From Pseudomonadota bacterium (GTDB lineage: Bacteria; Pseudomonadota; Alphaproteobacteria; GCA-2731375), in assembly GCA_027623205.1 (NCBI GenBank), contig JAQBYC010000038.1:1-37597 (forward strand): a DNA stretch of 37,597 bases, read 5' to 3'. Under the pieces are notes generated by a model that worked only from the letters and a program-made list of their open reading frames with translations, made no database searches and was not told where the DNA came from. Shown here in pieces: positions 9,325-20,479 of the stretch; position 1 is the stretch's first letter, and every line of letters starts with the position of its first letter. The translations under genes were made by a program, and so were the position numbers.

Positions 9325-9346
9325 TCAACGAAACAGGGTGCGGTTA

Positions 9347-10366
9347 ATGACCCTGCGTGTCGCGGTGATCGGTGCGGGCTATTTCGCGCAATTTCACCAT
9401 GCCGCCTGGGATCGTTTGCCGGGCGTCGAACTGGTCGCCATCGCCGATCGTGATGCCGAAAAAGCCGGCGCGGCGGCCACCGCCCATGGCCTGCCCGCCT
9501 TCACCGATTACCGCGCCATGTTGGATGTGGCGGCCCCGGATCTGGTTGATATCGCCACGCCGCCGGCCTCGCATCTTGAGTTGGTCACCGCTGTGGCGGC
9601 GCGGGGCCTGCCGGCGATCTGTCAAAAGCCGCTGGCCCCGCGTTATGTCGAGGCCGTCGCGGTGGTTGAGGCGGCGGAGCGCGCGGGAAGCTTGTTGGTG
9701 GTGCACGAGAATTTCCGTTTTCAGCCGTGGTATCGGGAAATGCACCGGCTCATAGCGGCGGGGCAACTGGGCGACCTGCACGGCGTGGCCTTTCGCCTGC
9801 GGCCCGGCGACGGCCAGGGGGCGGGCGCCTATCTGGACCGTCAGCCCTATTTCCAACAGATGGAACGGTTCCTGGTGCATGAAACGGCGATCCATTTCAT
9901 CGATACCTTCCGTTACCTGCTGGGCGAGGTGGTGGGGGTGATGGCTCGCCTGAGGCGCCTGAATCCGCATATCGCGGGGGAAGATGCGGGCCTGATCGTG
10001 TTTGATTTCGCCGCCGGCCAGACCGGCCTGTTCGACGGCAACCGCCTGAATGATCATGTGGCCGACAATACCCGGCTTACCATGGGCGAGATGTGGCTGG
10101 AGGGTTCGGCCGGCGTCCTGCGCCTGGATGGCGGGGGCCGGTTATGGTGGAAGCCCCATGGCGGCCCGGAAGTCGGCCATGCATACGCCTGGTCGGAGGA
10201 TGGCTTTGCCGGTGATAGCGTGTATGCCTTGCAGGCCCATATTCTGGCCCATTTACAGCACGGCGGACCGCTGGAAAACAGGGCGCGGGACTACCTGCGC
10301 AATCTGGAAATCGAAGACGCCGTCTATCGCTCGGCCCGGGAAAACCGTTACGTGGAAATCGTCTAG
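9347..10366 (+). CDS. Gfo/Idh/MocA family oxidoreductase
   Basis: A 339-residue NAD(P)-dependent dehydrogenase. The N-terminal Rossmann fold starts [17 protein letters not shown]. The conserved EKP motif appears as QKP (ICQKPLAP), and the C-terminal alpha/beta domain includes [17 protein letters not shown] with a plausible catalytic histidine. Members oxidise sugars, inositols or related polyols. ATG 9347 is chosen because the dinucleotide-binding strand begins immediately after it; the frame is open further upstream only by overlap with the lactonase gene. Its stop shares a CTAG tetranucleotide with the stop of folE on the other strand. Confidence 0.9.
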   Translation: MTLRVAVIGAGYFAQFHHAAWDRLPGVELVAIADRDAEKAGAAATAHGLPAFTDYRAMLDVAAPDLVDIATPPASHLELVTAVAARGLPAICQKPLAPRYVEAVAVVEAAERAGSLLVVHENFRFQPWYREMHRLIAAGQLGDLHGVAFRLRPGDGQGAGAYLDRQPYFQQMERFLVHETAIHFIDTFRYLLGEVVGVMARLRRLNPHIAGEDAGLIVFDFAAGQTGLFDGNRLNDHVADNTRLTMGEMWLEGSAGVLRLDGGGRLWWKPHGGPEVGHAYAWSEDGFAGDSVYALQAHILAHLQHGGPLENRARDYLRNLEIEDAVYRSARENRYVEIV

Positions 10367-11025
10367 TCGTCGCGATTGCCGCTGCTGCGGATCATGGCGA
10401 GGAACTCGCGGCGGGTCGCGGCATTTTCACGGAACGCGCCCAGCATTCGCGAGGTGGCCAGGGCGGCGCCCGGCTTATGTATGCCGCGCGTGGTCATGCA
10501 TTGATGCGACGCTTCAATCATTACGGCGACGCCCAGGGGCTGCAACACCTCCTGGATGGTATTGGCGATCTGCGCCGTCATCTTTTCCTGAATTTGCAGG
10601 CGCTTGGCATAGACTTCCACCAGCCGCGCCAACTTTGAAATACCGACAACCCGGCGGTCGGGCAGATAGGCGATATGGGCGCGGCCGAGGATCGGCGCCA
10701 TGTGATGTTCGCAATGGCTCTCAAAACGGATATCGCGCAGCAACACGATTTCGTCATAACCCTCGACCTCTTCGAAGGTGCGCTGCAGAATTTCCACCGG
10801 GTCATCGTGATAGCCGGCGAAATATTCTTCGTAGGCACGGGCCACCCGCTCCGGCGTGCCGGCCAGACCCTCGCGGTCGGGATCATCCCCGGTCCAGCGG
10901 ATCAAGGTGCGAATGGCTTCCTCCGCCTCCGCCCGGCTGGGCTTTCGTTTCCGAGCCGCCCGGCGTTCCGCCGCCAGGGTTTCGGCCAGCCCTAATTCGG
11001 AACCCAGAATTTTCTGCCTGTTCAT
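10363..11025 (-). CDS. folE: GTP cyclohydrolase I
   Basis: Converts GTP to 7,8-dihydroneopterin triphosphate, the first step of folate/pterin synthesis. The 220-residue protein carries the zinc ligands Cys105 and His108 in SHCEHHMAP and Cys176 in HQCMTTRGI, plus [12 protein letters not shown] and the C-terminal RMLGAFREN. The start [10 protein letters not shown] at 11025 has AAGGCGGA upstream; the frame is also open 20 codons further. The terminal CTAG is shared with the convergent oxidoreductase gene (4-bp overlap). It lies downstream of ureG on the same strand after a 144-bp gap, so it probably has its own promoter. Confidence 0.95.
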   Translation of the reverse strand: MNRQKILGSELGLAETLAAERRAARKRKPSRAEAEEAIRTLIRWTGDDPDREGLAGTPERVARAYEEYFAGYHDDPVEILQRTFEEVEGYDEIVLLRDIRFESHCEHHMAPILGRAHIAYLPDRRVVGISKLARLVEVYAKRLQIQEKMTAQIANTIQEVLQPLGVAVMIEASHQCMTTRGIHKPGAALATSRMLGAFRENAATRREFLAMIRSSGNRDD

Positions 11026-11169
11026 CGTTCCGCCTTCAATATCAAGGACCATTGCGACGATCCACCCAAAGCGTAATTTAGGCATCGTTGCGGAAAGGGC
11101 AAGAATAATGACGCCGTTCCGTCCGGACCGCTGCCGCCGCTGGCCGGATGATTTCGGATAGAAGCGGTT

Positions 11170-11844
11170 TTATGCCGGCTTTTCAACGCTGGCTTCCGGG
11201 CTTTGGATGACGGCTTCAAGGCCGCCCGCGGTGGTGATGAAGTCCACCACCTGGTCCAGACCTTCGTGGGTTTTCAGGTTGGTGAAAACAAAGGGGCGGT
11301 CGCCGCGCATGCGTTCGCTGTCGCGTCGCATGACCTCCAGGTCGGCGCCAACCAGGGGGGCCAGATCAATCTTGTTGATGATCAACAGGTCCGAGCGGGT
11401 AATGCCGGGGCCGCCCTTGCGGGGAATTTTCTCGCCCGCCGCCACATCGATGACATAGATGGTCAGATCCGCCAGTTCGGGGCTGAACGTCGCCGCCAGA
11501 TTGTCGCCGCCCGACTCGATCAAGCAGATTTCGGCGTTTGGGAAAGCCTTGCTCATCTGCGCCACTGCCGCCAGATTGATCGAAGCGTCTTCGCGGATCG
11601 CGGTATGGGGACAGCCGCCGGTTTCCACGCCCATGATCCGCTCCGCCGGCAAGGCGCCGGCGCGGGTCAGGATCTCCTGATCCTCCTTGGTATAGATATC
11701 ATTGGTGATCACGATGATATCCCGCTGGTCCCGCATGCGGCGGCATAGGGCCTCCAATAGGGCGGTCTTGCCGGAGCCGACGGGGCCGCCGACGCCGACG
11801 CGCAGTGGTCCGTTATGGGGCAATAGGTCCGTGATGGCGTTCAT
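11170..11844 (-). CDS. ureG: Urease accessory protein UreG (GTPase)
   Basis: SIMIBI-class GTPase that powers nickel delivery to urease. The 224-residue protein has the P-loop [15 protein letters not shown], the switch region [13 protein letters not shown], the nickel-binding Cys-Pro-His in [14 protein letters not shown], and the guanine-specificity motif NKIDLAP. Its ATG overlaps the ureF stop by four bases (ATGA), giving translational coupling. It is the last gene of the urt-ure block; no obvious terminator follows before folE. Confidence 0.97.
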   Translation of the reverse strand: MNAITDLLPHNGPLRVGVGGPVGSGKTALLEALCRRMRDQRDIIVITNDIYTKEDQEILTRAGALPAERIMGVETGGCPHTAIREDASINLAAVAQMSKAFPNAEICLIESGGDNLAATFSPELADLTIYVIDVAAGEKIPRKGGPGITRSDLLIINKIDLAPLVGADLEVMRRDSERMRGDRPFVFTNLKTHEGLDQVVDFITTAGGLEAVIQSPEASVEKPA

Positions 11845-12524
11845 GATCGAAATAACCTCGTATATTGGTTTTCATGTTGCATGCTGGCCCAGTCCACCAT
11901 GAGGGCGGCGGAACCCAGATCTTCCAGGCTGGCCGCGGCGGCCTCCCGCGCGATGGCCAGCACGGTGCTTTCCAGGGCCGCCTGGGCCAATTGTCCGTCG
12001 GTCTGACCAAGGGGTACCAGGCGCACGGCGGCGTTGATCAAATTGGCCGACCAGCTTTGCAGATACAGATGCAGCGCGCTGGCGGGATCGATCCCATGCG
12101 CCGCGCAGGCCATGGCGGTGGCGATCGCCAGGGTAGGCGTTATGCCGGCCCGGCGGAGCAAGGCCTGCCGTGCCTGCAAGGCATCGTTTGGCCAGGCGCG
12201 CGTGACGGTCAGCAGAAAGGCCTCGCCCTGGGACAGACTTTCCCGGGCCAATTCCTGGGAGGCAAATGATACCGCCGCTAGTTCCGCGATCTCCAGCAAG
12301 GTTTCATTTTCCGCCTTTAGGGCGGTGGCGAAAAAGATGCCTTCGCATCGGCCGCTGCCATGGCGCAGGTCCGCCGCCAGCCAATCGGTCAGGCTGTCCC
12401 GGTCATGGACCAGACCGGCTTCGACCGCGTACTCCAGGCCATGGGAATAGCTGAAGGCGCCAATGGGAAAGGCCGGCGACAGCCAGCTTTGCAGCCGCAA
12501 CAGATGCTTCGGCCTAATGTTCAT
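11841..12524 (-). CDS. ureF: Urease accessory protein UreF
   Basis: Part of the UreD-UreF-UreG chaperone complex; it regulates the UreG GTPase during urease activation. The 227-residue protein starts [20 protein letters not shown] and continues with [17 protein letters not shown], the hallmark of UreF. The frame is open 19 codons further upstream, but that part is a readout of the His-rich ureE tail in another frame, so I prefer ATG 12524. It overlaps the ureE 3' end by 11 bases and ureG by four. Confidence 0.95.
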   Translation of the reverse strand: MNIRPKHLLRLQSWLSPAFPIGAFSYSHGLEYAVEAGLVHDRDSLTDWLAADLRHGSGRCEGIFFATALKAENETLLEIAELAAVSFASQELARESLSQGEAFLLTVTRAWPNDALQARQALLRRAGITPTLAIATAMACAAHGIDPASALHLYLQSWSANLINAAVRLVPLGQTDGQLAQAALESTVLAIAREAAAASLEDLGSAALMVDWASMQHENQYTRLFRS

Positions 12525-12999
12525 GTTGGTGGTCGTGGTGATGTTCGTGGCTGGACCCGCCGTCGGCGATTTCATAGGCACCGCCTTCGGGTTGAAAGGG
12601 CGCGGTGATGGCGTCCACCTGGGCGCCCATGGCCCGCACCATGGCTTCGATCACGTGATCGGGGCGAATGCGCAGCCGGTCCCCGGTGATGTCCGCGGGC
12701 AGATGGCGGTTGCCCAGATGCCAGGCCAGACGCGACAGGGCCAGCGGCGTGGCGCAGCGGATTTCCAGAAGCGCTTCAGGTGCCGCCCGGACCGCCAACC
12801 AGCGGCCGTCGCTGACGCGCAGGCCATCGCCATGGGCCATGGCGATGGCCTGCGGCAGATCCAGCAGGATCTCCTCACCCTTGTCCGTATGCAGGCGAAT
12901 GCGCCGGCGGTGGCGGTCGTCGAAGGCCAGGGTGACGCCATCGGCGGCCTGCTCGGACGGCCAGTCCGTGGCCTTGAAATGGGCGATCGCGCGGTGCAT
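12514..12999 (-). CDS. ureE: Urease accessory protein UreE (nickel metallochaperone)
   Basis: Carries nickel to the urease activation complex. The 161-residue protein has the UreE N-terminal peptide-binding domain, a metal-binding domain with WHLGNRHLPADI and RIRPDHVIEAM, and a C-terminal nickel-binding tail [11 protein letters not shown] with seven histidines in the last eleven residues. A GGAGGG ribosome site overlaps the end of ureC and the ATG follows after about ten bases. The His-rich tail coding sequence doubles as the start region of ureF. Confidence 0.96.
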   Translation of the reverse strand: MHRAIAHFKATDWPSEQAADGVTLAFDDRHRRRIRLHTDKGEEILLDLPQAIAMAHGDGLRVSDGRWLAVRAAPEALLEIRCATPLALSRLAWHLGNRHLPADITGDRLRIRPDHVIEAMVRAMGAQVDAITAPFQPEGGAYEIADGGSSHEHHHDHQHEH

Positions 13000-13014
13000 T
13001 GGCAGGGTCCCTCC

Positions 13015-14727
<1,713 letters not shown>

Positions 14728-14730
14728 GCG

Positions 14731-15048
14731 CTAACCCTTCCCATCCAGGGCGCCCATGACGGCGCCGTTGAAACCGTAGACCTGGCGGTTGCCGTCGTAG
14801 GGCACCAAAGGCACCTCGCGGCGCTGTCCCGGCTCGAACCGGATGGCGGTGCCGGCGGGTATGTCCAAACGGCGGCCGCGCGCGGCCTCTCGGTCGAATT
14901 CGAGGGCGCTGTTGCTTTCATGGAAATGATAATGGCTACCCACTTGCACCGGCCGGTCGCCGGTATTGGCAATGGTCAGGGTGACGACGTCCCGCCCCTG
15001 GTTCAGGGTGATCTCGCCGTCTTGGGCAATAATTTCGCCAGGGATCAT
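14731..15048 (-). CDS. ureB: Urease beta subunit
   Basis: Small structural subunit of urease. The 105-residue protein starts [13 protein letters not shown] and has the conserved [18 protein letters not shown] and [17 protein letters not shown] stretches and the C-terminal [11 protein letters not shown]. It lies 11 bases behind ureA and three bases before ureC. Subunits are separate genes here, as in most bacteria, not fused as in Helicobacter. Confidence 0.97.
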   Translation of the reverse strand: MIPGEIIAQDGEITLNQGRDVVTLTIANTGDRPVQVGSHYHFHESNSALEFDREAARGRRLDIPAGTAIRFEPGQRREVPLVPYDGNRQVYGFNGAVMGALDGKG

Positions 15049-15059
15049 GATCTATTACC

Positions 15060-15362
15060 TCAACGAATGGGGTGATGGACGGTGACGAGCTTGGTGCCGT
15101 CGGGGAAGGTGGCTTCGACCTGCACATCGGGCAGCATTTCTGGGATGCCCTCCATCACCTGGTCACGGGTGATGACCTCGGCGCCGGCTGCCATCAGATC
15201 GGCCACCGTGCGCCCGTCGCGGGCGCCTTCGACCACGAAATCCGTGATCAGGGCGACGGCTTCGGGGTAGTTCAGCAGAACCCCCCGGCCCAGGCGGTTG
15301 CGGGCCACCATGGCCGCGGTCGCCACCATCAGTTTATCTTTTTCCCGTGGGGTCAGATACAT
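15060..15362 (-). CDS. ureA: Urease gamma subunit
   Basis: Smallest structural subunit of urease. The 100-residue protein starts [20 protein letters not shown] and contains [20 protein letters not shown] and [20 protein letters not shown], all diagnostic. A strong GAGGAGG ribosome site precedes the ATG by six bases. It follows ureD by 24 bases. Confidence 0.97.
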   Translation of the reverse strand: MYLTPREKDKLMVATAAMVARNRLGRGVLLNYPEAVALITDFVVEGARDGRTVADLMAAGAEVITRDQVMEGIPEMLPDVQVEATFPDGTKLVTVHHPIR

Positions 15363-15386
15363 GGGCTTCCTCCTCGAAGCGCTTCG

Positions 15387-16253
15387 TCAGCAGGCCCAGA
15401 CGCGGGGCAGCGGGCTGGGCCGGCCATGGATGGCGGCGCGGAAGGGTAACAGGAATGCCTCCACATCCCGCCGCAGGGTCAGGCCGTCAGGGGCCAAAAA
15501 GCGGCAGATCAGCAGGCCCGGCCTTTCGCTGGCGCCGGCCCGGCCAAGGGCGTTTTGCAACAGGCGCTTGGCCGCCGCCAGATGGTCCCCGGCGTCGGAT
15601 GCGGCATAGATCAGGGTGGCCAGGGCGCGGGCGCCCGCCAACAGCGACGGACGGCGGCGCAGGCCTTCAATATCGCCGTGCAGGCGGAAATCATCGGCCC
15701 AGATCAGCCGTCCGTCCCGGCGCAGGCGCCAGCGGTCGCGGACGGCGGCGTGATTTAGCCGCTCGCCGCTGGCCAGACGCCCCAACAGCAGCCAGTCCAT
15801 TGCCAGCAGCCGGCTGCCGCTGTCCATCTCCATGTGGGTTTGCCGGGCCAGGGCGCCGCCATCGAACAGAATGGTCTCCTGGGGCAGCCAATCCAGAACG
15901 GCGCCGTCGCTCAGCATCAGGTGGCAGTGCACATGGCTATCGGCCCCACGCGAGCGATAGACCTTTTCCGCCGCCTGGGTGGTGGCCGTGACCTGGGCGC
16001 CGCCGTCCACGGTAATGGTGTATTTCAGGCGGTCGCCATCGGTGATGCCGCCGGCGGTGTTCAACAACACGGCCTCCACTCTGCCCTCGGGCCGGCGCGG
16101 CAGCAGCACCCGGCAGGGGCTGGCCTGATAGAGCGCGGTCAAGCGGGTCTCCCGGCCGGCGAAACCGACGCGGGCGGCGCCCTGCAAACGCTGCAGGCGT
16201 TGCACGGGCTGCTGGGGGATTGGCGTTTTAGACCGTGAGGTAGCGGCGTACAT
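15387..16253 (-). CDS. ureD: Urease accessory protein UreD
   Basis: Scaffold of the urease activation complex, binding apo-urease and UreF. The 288-residue protein shows VLLPRRPEGRVEAVLLNTAG, GGITDGDRLKY, QAAEKVYRSRG and LDWLPQETILFDGGAL, typical of UreD. I chose ATG 16253, which has GGTGGAAAAAG directly upstream; the frame is open further but lies inside urtE. The start thus lies 26 bases inside the urtE 3' end, coupling urea transport genes to urease genes in translation. Confidence 0.92.
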   Translation of the reverse strand: MYAATSRSKTPIPQQPVQRLQRLQGAARVGFAGRETRLTALYQASPCRVLLPRRPEGRVEAVLLNTAGGITDGDRLKYTITVDGGAQVTATTQAAEKVYRSRGADSHVHCHLMLSDGAVLDWLPQETILFDGGALARQTHMEMDSGSRLLAMDWLLLGRLASGERLNHAAVRDRWRLRRDGRLIWADDFRLHGDIEGLRRRPSLLAGARALATLIYAASDAGDHLAAAKRLLQNALGRAGASERPGLLICRFLAPDGLTLRRDVEAFLLPFRAAIHGRPSPLPRVWAC

Positions 16254-16923
16254 CTTTTTCCACCATACCGGATCTGGCACCGGATAGCACGACCTCGCCC
16301 CGGTCCATGACAATATAGTTGTCCGCCAGATCGCGGGCGAATTCAAAATATTGTTCCACCAGTACAATGGCCATGTCGCCGCGATCCCGCAACAGGGCGA
16401 TAATCCGCTGGATGTCCTTGATGATCGAGGGCTGGATGCCCTCGGTCGGCTCGTCCAGTACCAGCAGGCGCGGTTGCATGGCCAGGGCGCGGGCGATGGC
16501 CAGTTGCTGTTGCTGGCCGCCCGACAGATCGCCGCCCCGGCGGCCCAGCATATCTTTCAGCACCGGGAACAACTTGAAGGTTTCCGGCGGCAACCGCCGT
16601 TCGCTGCGCGGCAGGGCGGCGAAGCCGGACCGCAGGTTCTCTTCCACCGTCAAATACGGAAATATCTCCCGCCCCTGGGGTACATAGGCGATCCCGGCGC
16701 GGGCCCTGGCGTGGGTGGGGGTATTCGTGATGTCACGGCCGTCCCAGTGGATGCCGCCGCCTTGAATCGCCTGCTGGCCGACGATGGCCCGCAGCAGCGA
16801 GGTTTTACCCACCCCGTTGCGTCCCAGCACACAGGCAATCTCTCCGGGGCGGGCGGTCAGGGTTACGCCGCGCAGGGCCTGCGACGCGCCATAGAAAAGA
16901 TCAATGTTGTCCACCCGCAGCAT
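16228..16923 (-). CDS. urtE: Urea ABC transporter ATP-binding subunit UrtE
   Basis: One of two ATPases of the urea importer. The 231-residue protein has Walker A GRNGVGKTS, signature LSGGQQQQLAIARALA, Walker B LLVLDEPTEGIQPS and a switch histidine region VLVEQYFEF. It belongs to the LivF-like branch of branched-chain amino-acid type transporters; position after urtD and before ureD identifies it as UrtE. It starts three bases after the urtD stop. Confidence 0.96.
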   Translation of the reverse strand: MLRVDNIDLFYGASQALRGVTLTARPGEIACVLGRNGVGKTSLLRAIVGQQAIQGGGIHWDGRDITNTPTHARARAGIAYVPQGREIFPYLTVEENLRSGFAALPRSERRLPPETFKLFPVLKDMLGRRGGDLSGGQQQQLAIARALAMQPRLLVLDEPTEGIQPSIIKDIQRIIALLRDRGDMAIVLVEQYFEFARDLADNYIVMDRGEVVLSGARSGMVEKDVRRYLTV

Positions 16924-16926
16924 CGC

Positions 16927-17664
16927 CTAGCGCCCCAGATAGACTTCAATGACGCGCGGGTCATTCTGCACCGTTTCCAAGGGGCCCTCGGACAGCACGG
17001 ACCCTTCGTGGAGCACCGTGACCTTGGTGCCCAGGGCACGGACGAATTCCATGTCGTGTTCCACCACCACCACGGATCGGGTCAGTGCGATCTGGCGCAG
17101 CAGATCGGCGGTCTGCTCGGTCTCGGCATCGGTCATGCCGGCCACGGGTTCGTCCACCAGCAGCAGTTCGGGTTGTTGCATCAACAACATGCCGATTTCC
17201 AGCCATTGCTTTTGTCCATGGGACAATTCGCCGGCCAGACGCCGGCGCGCATCCGCCAGGGCGATGGTTTCAAGGGTCTCGTCGATGGCGGTCCGCTGGG
17301 CCCCCGATAGCTTTGCGAAAAGGCTGGCGAAAGGGCCGCGCGGGGCCTTTTGTGCGAGTTGCAAATTATCCTCGACGCTGTGACTTTCAAACACCGTCGG
17401 CTTTTGAAATTTGCGGCCAATGCCCAGGTTCGCGATCTCGGCCTCATCCATGCGGGTCAGGTCGATATCGCCCTGGAACAGGGCGATCCCCTTGTCGGGG
17501 CGCGTACGGCCCGTAATGATGTCCATCATGGTGGTCTTGCCGGCACCGTTGGGGCCGATGATGGCCCGCATCTCGCCCGACTCCACCACCAGGCTTAGAT
17601 CATTCAAAGCCTTGAAACCGGCAAAGCTGACAGAGATACCGTCAAGATACAGAATTTCGCTCAT
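16927..17664 (-). CDS. urtD: Urea ABC transporter ATP-binding subunit UrtD
   Basis: Second ATPase of the urea importer, LivG-like. The 245-residue protein has Walker A GPNGAGKTTMMD, a Q-loop region IGRKFQKPTVF, signature ELSHGQKQWLEIGMLL (LSHGQ instead of LSGGQ, usual for UrtD) and Walker B LLLVDEPVAGMTD. Its ATG overlaps the urtC stop by four bases. Confidence 0.96.
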   Translation of the reverse strand: MSEILYLDGISVSFAGFKALNDLSLVVESGEMRAIIGPNGAGKTTMMDIITGRTRPDKGIALFQGDIDLTRMDEAEIANLGIGRKFQKPTVFESHSVEDNLQLAQKAPRGPFASLFAKLSGAQRTAIDETLETIALADARRRLAGELSHGQKQWLEIGMLLMQQPELLLVDEPVAGMTDAETEQTADLLRQIALTRSVVVVEHDMEFVRALGTKVTVLHEGSVLSEGPLETVQNDPRVIEVYLGR

Positions 17665-18755
17665 GGGCGGCCCCGTGCGCCGATCAGGCGGGCCAGCCCG
17701 ACGCTGCCCGCGGCGCCCGCGATGCCCTTGGGCAGGAACAGCGTAACGCCGACGAACAGGCCGCCCAGGGCGAACAGCCAGATCTCGGGGAAGGCGGCCG
17801 TCAGATAGCTTTTCGCCAGGTTGACCAGGACCGCGCCCATGATGGCGCCGATCAAGGTGCCGCGCCCACCCAGAGCCACCCAGACGACGATTTCGATGGA
17901 GTTGGCCGGTGCGAATTCACCGGGATTGATGATCCCGACCTGGGGCACATAAAGCGCGCCGGCGATCCCGGCCATGACGGCCGAAAGGGTAAAGACGAAC
18001 AATTTGTAATGTTCCACCCGATAACCCAGAAAACGGGTGCGGCTTTCCGCATCGCGGATGCCCACCAGGATCTTGCCCAGCTTGGATGCCACGATCATCC
18101 GGCACAGCACGAAACCGGCCAGCAAGGCGATTCCGCTGGCTATGAACAGGGCGACACGGGTGCCTTGGCTGTGCAGATCAAAGCCCAGGATTTCCTTGAA
18201 ATCGGTCAAGCCGTTGTTGCCGCCAAAACCCATGTCGTTGCGGAAAAAGGCCAGCATCAGGGCAAAGGTCATGGCCTGGGTGATGATCGAAAGGTAGACG
18301 CCGCTGACCCGGGAACGGAAGGCAAACCAGCCAAAGATCAAGGCCAGCGCGCCGGGCACCAGCATCGCCATGGCCAGGGCAAAGCCAAAGCTGTCAAAGC
18401 CGTACCAGTACCAGGGCAGTTCCTGCCAATTCAAAAACACCATGAAATCGGGCAGTTCGGCGTTGCCATAGACCCCCCTTTCGCCGATCTGGCGCATCAG
18501 GTGCATGCCCATGGCGTATCCGCCCAGGGCGAAGAAGGCGCCGTGGCCCAGGCTAAGAATGCCGCAATAGCCCCAGATCAGATCGACCGACAGGGCCAGC
18601 AGGGCAAATGACAGATACTTGCCAAACAGGCTAAGCGCATAGGTGGGCACATGCAGGGCCGAGGTTTCCGGCAGGGCGAGGTTGAGGGTCGGCACGATGA
18701 TCGTGATCCCGGCCAACAGGGCCGCGAATATCCAGGTGCTGGCGTTGAGTTTCAT
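17661..18755 (-). CDS. urtC: Urea ABC transporter permease UrtC
   Basis: Inner-membrane permease, LivM-like. The 364-residue protein has about ten hydrophobic segments and the conserved IWGYCGILSLGHGAFFALGGYAMG region (start near residue 60), the loop RDAESRTRFLGY and a C-terminal FLPKGIAG. It starts four bases after the urtB stop and overlaps urtD by four, so it is clearly within one operon. Confidence 0.95.
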   Translation of the reverse strand: MKLNASTWIFAALLAGITIIVPTLNLALPETSALHVPTYALSLFGKYLSFALLALSVDLIWGYCGILSLGHGAFFALGGYAMGMHLMRQIGERGVYGNAELPDFMVFLNWQELPWYWYGFDSFGFALAMAMLVPGALALIFGWFAFRSRVSGVYLSIITQAMTFALMLAFFRNDMGFGGNNGLTDFKEILGFDLHSQGTRVALFIASGIALLAGFVLCRMIVASKLGKILVGIRDAESRTRFLGYRVEHYKLFVFTLSAVMAGIAGALYVPQVGIINPGEFAPANSIEIVVWVALGGRGTLIGAIMGAVLVNLAKSYLTAAFPEIWLFALGGLFVGVTLFLPKGIAGAAGSVGLARLIGARGRP

Positions 18756-18759
18756 CGCC

Positions 18760-20370
18760 CTATGACTCCGCCGCGCGGCCCTTCAGGGCGAACAGTCCCC
18801 GGGGACGTTTCTGGATGAACAGGATGACCAGCACCAGGATCAGGATCTTGCCCAGTACCGCGCCGGCATAAGGTTCGAGAAACTTGTTCCCCAGGCCCAG
18901 GGTCAGGGCGGCAACCAGAGTGCCCCACAAATTGCCGACGCCGCCGAAAACCACCACCAGGAAACTGTCGATGATGTAGCCCTGGCCCAGATTGGGACTG
19001 ACATTGTCGATCTGGCTCAAGGCGACGCCCGCCAGGCCGGCAACGCCCGAGCCCAGGCCGAAGGTCATGGCATCCACCCAGCTGGAACGGATACCCACCG
19101 CATCGGCCATGGCCCGGTTCTGGGTTACCGCCCGCATGCGCAGGCCAAAGTCGGTGTAGCGGATCAACAGGGTCAGAACCAAAAAGACCAATATGGCGAA
19201 CACGATAATGCAGATGCGGTTGTTGGTCAGCGCCAGGCCACCGGTGATCTCGATTGAACCGCTCATCCAGGACGGCGCGATCACTTCCCGGTTGGTCGGG
19301 CCAAAGACCGAACGGACGAATTGCTGCAATATCAGGCTCAGACCCCAGGTCGCCAGCAAGGTTTCCAGGGGCCGGCCATAAAGGAAGCGGATGACGCTGC
19401 GTTCCAGCAATATGCCAAACAGGCCGGTGACCAGGAATGCGCAGGGAATGGCAAGCAACAGGGATTGCGTGTAGGCACCGGGAAAATAGCCGTGAAAGAT
19501 CACCTGCGCCACATGGGTGGTATAGGCGCCCAGCATGACCATTTCGCCATGGGCCATGTTGATTACCCCCATCACGCCAAAGGTGATGGCCAGGCCGATG
19601 GCCGCCAGCAGCAGCACGGAGCCGAGGCTGAGGCCCTGGAACAGATATTGCAGAATATTGAAGAAGCTCAGGCGGCGTTCGATGCCTTTACTGGTGCGGG
19701 CCACTGCCGCCAGCAACTCACCCTGCGCCGTCTGGGCGGTGTTGGCCAGCAGATCGCGAACATCGCGGTCTGGAAAATCGGCCAGCATTTTCGCGGCCAA
19801 GAGCTTTTCTTCGTCACTGCCATGGCGCAGACGAACCGCCGCCAGGGTGCGGGCCAATGCCGCGCGGACACTGGCGTCGGTCTCCTGCAGATAAGCCTTG
19901 GCCAGAGGGAGCAGACTTTCGGCGCCAGCGGATTTGAACATGGCTTGGGCCGCGGTCAGGCGTTGCGCCACCTCCGGGCTGAACAAGGTCAGCGCACCGA
20001 GCGCGCCGTGCAGGACGCCGCGCAGGCGGTTGTTGAGCCTGATTTTGTTGGATGAGCGGGGCTTGGCCTCGCCCAACGGCGCGCCGGTAAGGGGGTCAAA
20101 AAAGAAATCTTCGCCGTTCCGGGTCTTCACGATGACGATGGCGCCATCGGCTTTTCTGATATGCAGGCGGCCTTCCAGCAATGCGGTCAGCGGGGCGACG
20201 ACGCGGGCATCGCCGCTGGCCGCCAAGGTCTCGACCGCCGCGATTTTGGCGTTGAAACTTTTAGCGGTCAGGCCGGTCAGTTGATCTGCCGTCTGGTCCG
20301 CCCGGGCCGGTGCCTGGATAACCACGGCGGCGAACAGCAGCAGCAGGGAAAGGGTGATACGTCGCGGCAT
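18760..20370 (-). CDS. urtB: Urea ABC transporter permease UrtB
   Basis: Inner-membrane permease, LivH-like. The 536-residue protein has a signal peptide (MPRRITLSLLLLFAAVVIQA), a periplasmic helical-repeat-like domain to about residue 240, then the permease domain with GLSLGSVLLLAAIGLAITFG, VMGVINMAHGEMVMLGAY and GVGNLWGTLVAALTLGLGN. The long N-terminal domain is usual for UrtB and absent from LivH. The ribosome site is weak, and a terminator-like hairpin lies between it and urtA, so it is probably made in smaller amounts than UrtA. Confidence 0.95.
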   Translation of the reverse strand: MPRRITLSLLLLFAAVVIQAPARADQTADQLTGLTAKSFNAKIAAVETLAASGDARVVAPLTALLEGRLHIRKADGAIVIVKTRNGEDFFFDPLTGAPLGEAKPRSSNKIRLNNRLRGVLHGALGALTLFSPEVAQRLTAAQAMFKSAGAESLLPLAKAYLQETDASVRAALARTLAAVRLRHGSDEEKLLAAKMLADFPDRDVRDLLANTAQTAQGELLAAVARTSKGIERRLSFFNILQYLFQGLSLGSVLLLAAIGLAITFGVMGVINMAHGEMVMLGAYTTHVAQVIFHGYFPGAYTQSLLLAIPCAFLVTGLFGILLERSVIRFLYGRPLETLLATWGLSLILQQFVRSVFGPTNREVIAPSWMSGSIEITGGLALTNNRICIIVFAILVFLVLTLLIRYTDFGLRMRAVTQNRAMADAVGIRSSWVDAMTFGLGSGVAGLAGVALSQIDNVSPNLGQGYIIDSFLVVVFGGVGNLWGTLVAALTLGLGNKFLEPYAGAVLGKILILVLVILFIQKRPRGLFALKGRAAES

Positions 20371-20421
20371 TATGCTTGTGGCCTAAAAAACTTGTCATGC
20401 CGACCGCGCCGGACGACGTGG

Positions 20422-20465
20422 AAAAATCGCGGGCGGCGATGCCCGTCATCACTCTGGGCACCGCC
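20422..20465 (-). terminator. Terminator-like hairpin with a competing longer hairpin between urtA and urtB
   Basis: Read on the minus strand, CGGGC (20445-20441), a six-base loop and GCCCG (20434-20430) are followed by CGA and five U (20426-20422), a short intrinsic-terminator shape. The loop and 5' arm are also the 3' arm of a 10-bp hairpin: GGCGGUGCCC (20465-20456) with GGGCAUCGCC (20444-20435), one G-U pair, 11-base loop. The two cannot form together. It may reduce read-through into urtB or protect the urtA message end. Confidence 0.45.
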
Positions 20466-20479
20466 TCTCCGTCGGCTAT

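Noticed and set aside
9086-9346. 87-codon extension upstream of the Gfo/Idh/MocA protein
   Set aside because: It overlaps the lactonase gene out of frame, and the Rossmann strand starts directly after ATG 9347.
16351-17310. A 319-codon plus-strand frame opposite urtE and urtD
   Set aside because: Mirror frame of two ABC ATPases, rich in Gln/Gly/His as expected from antisense reading.
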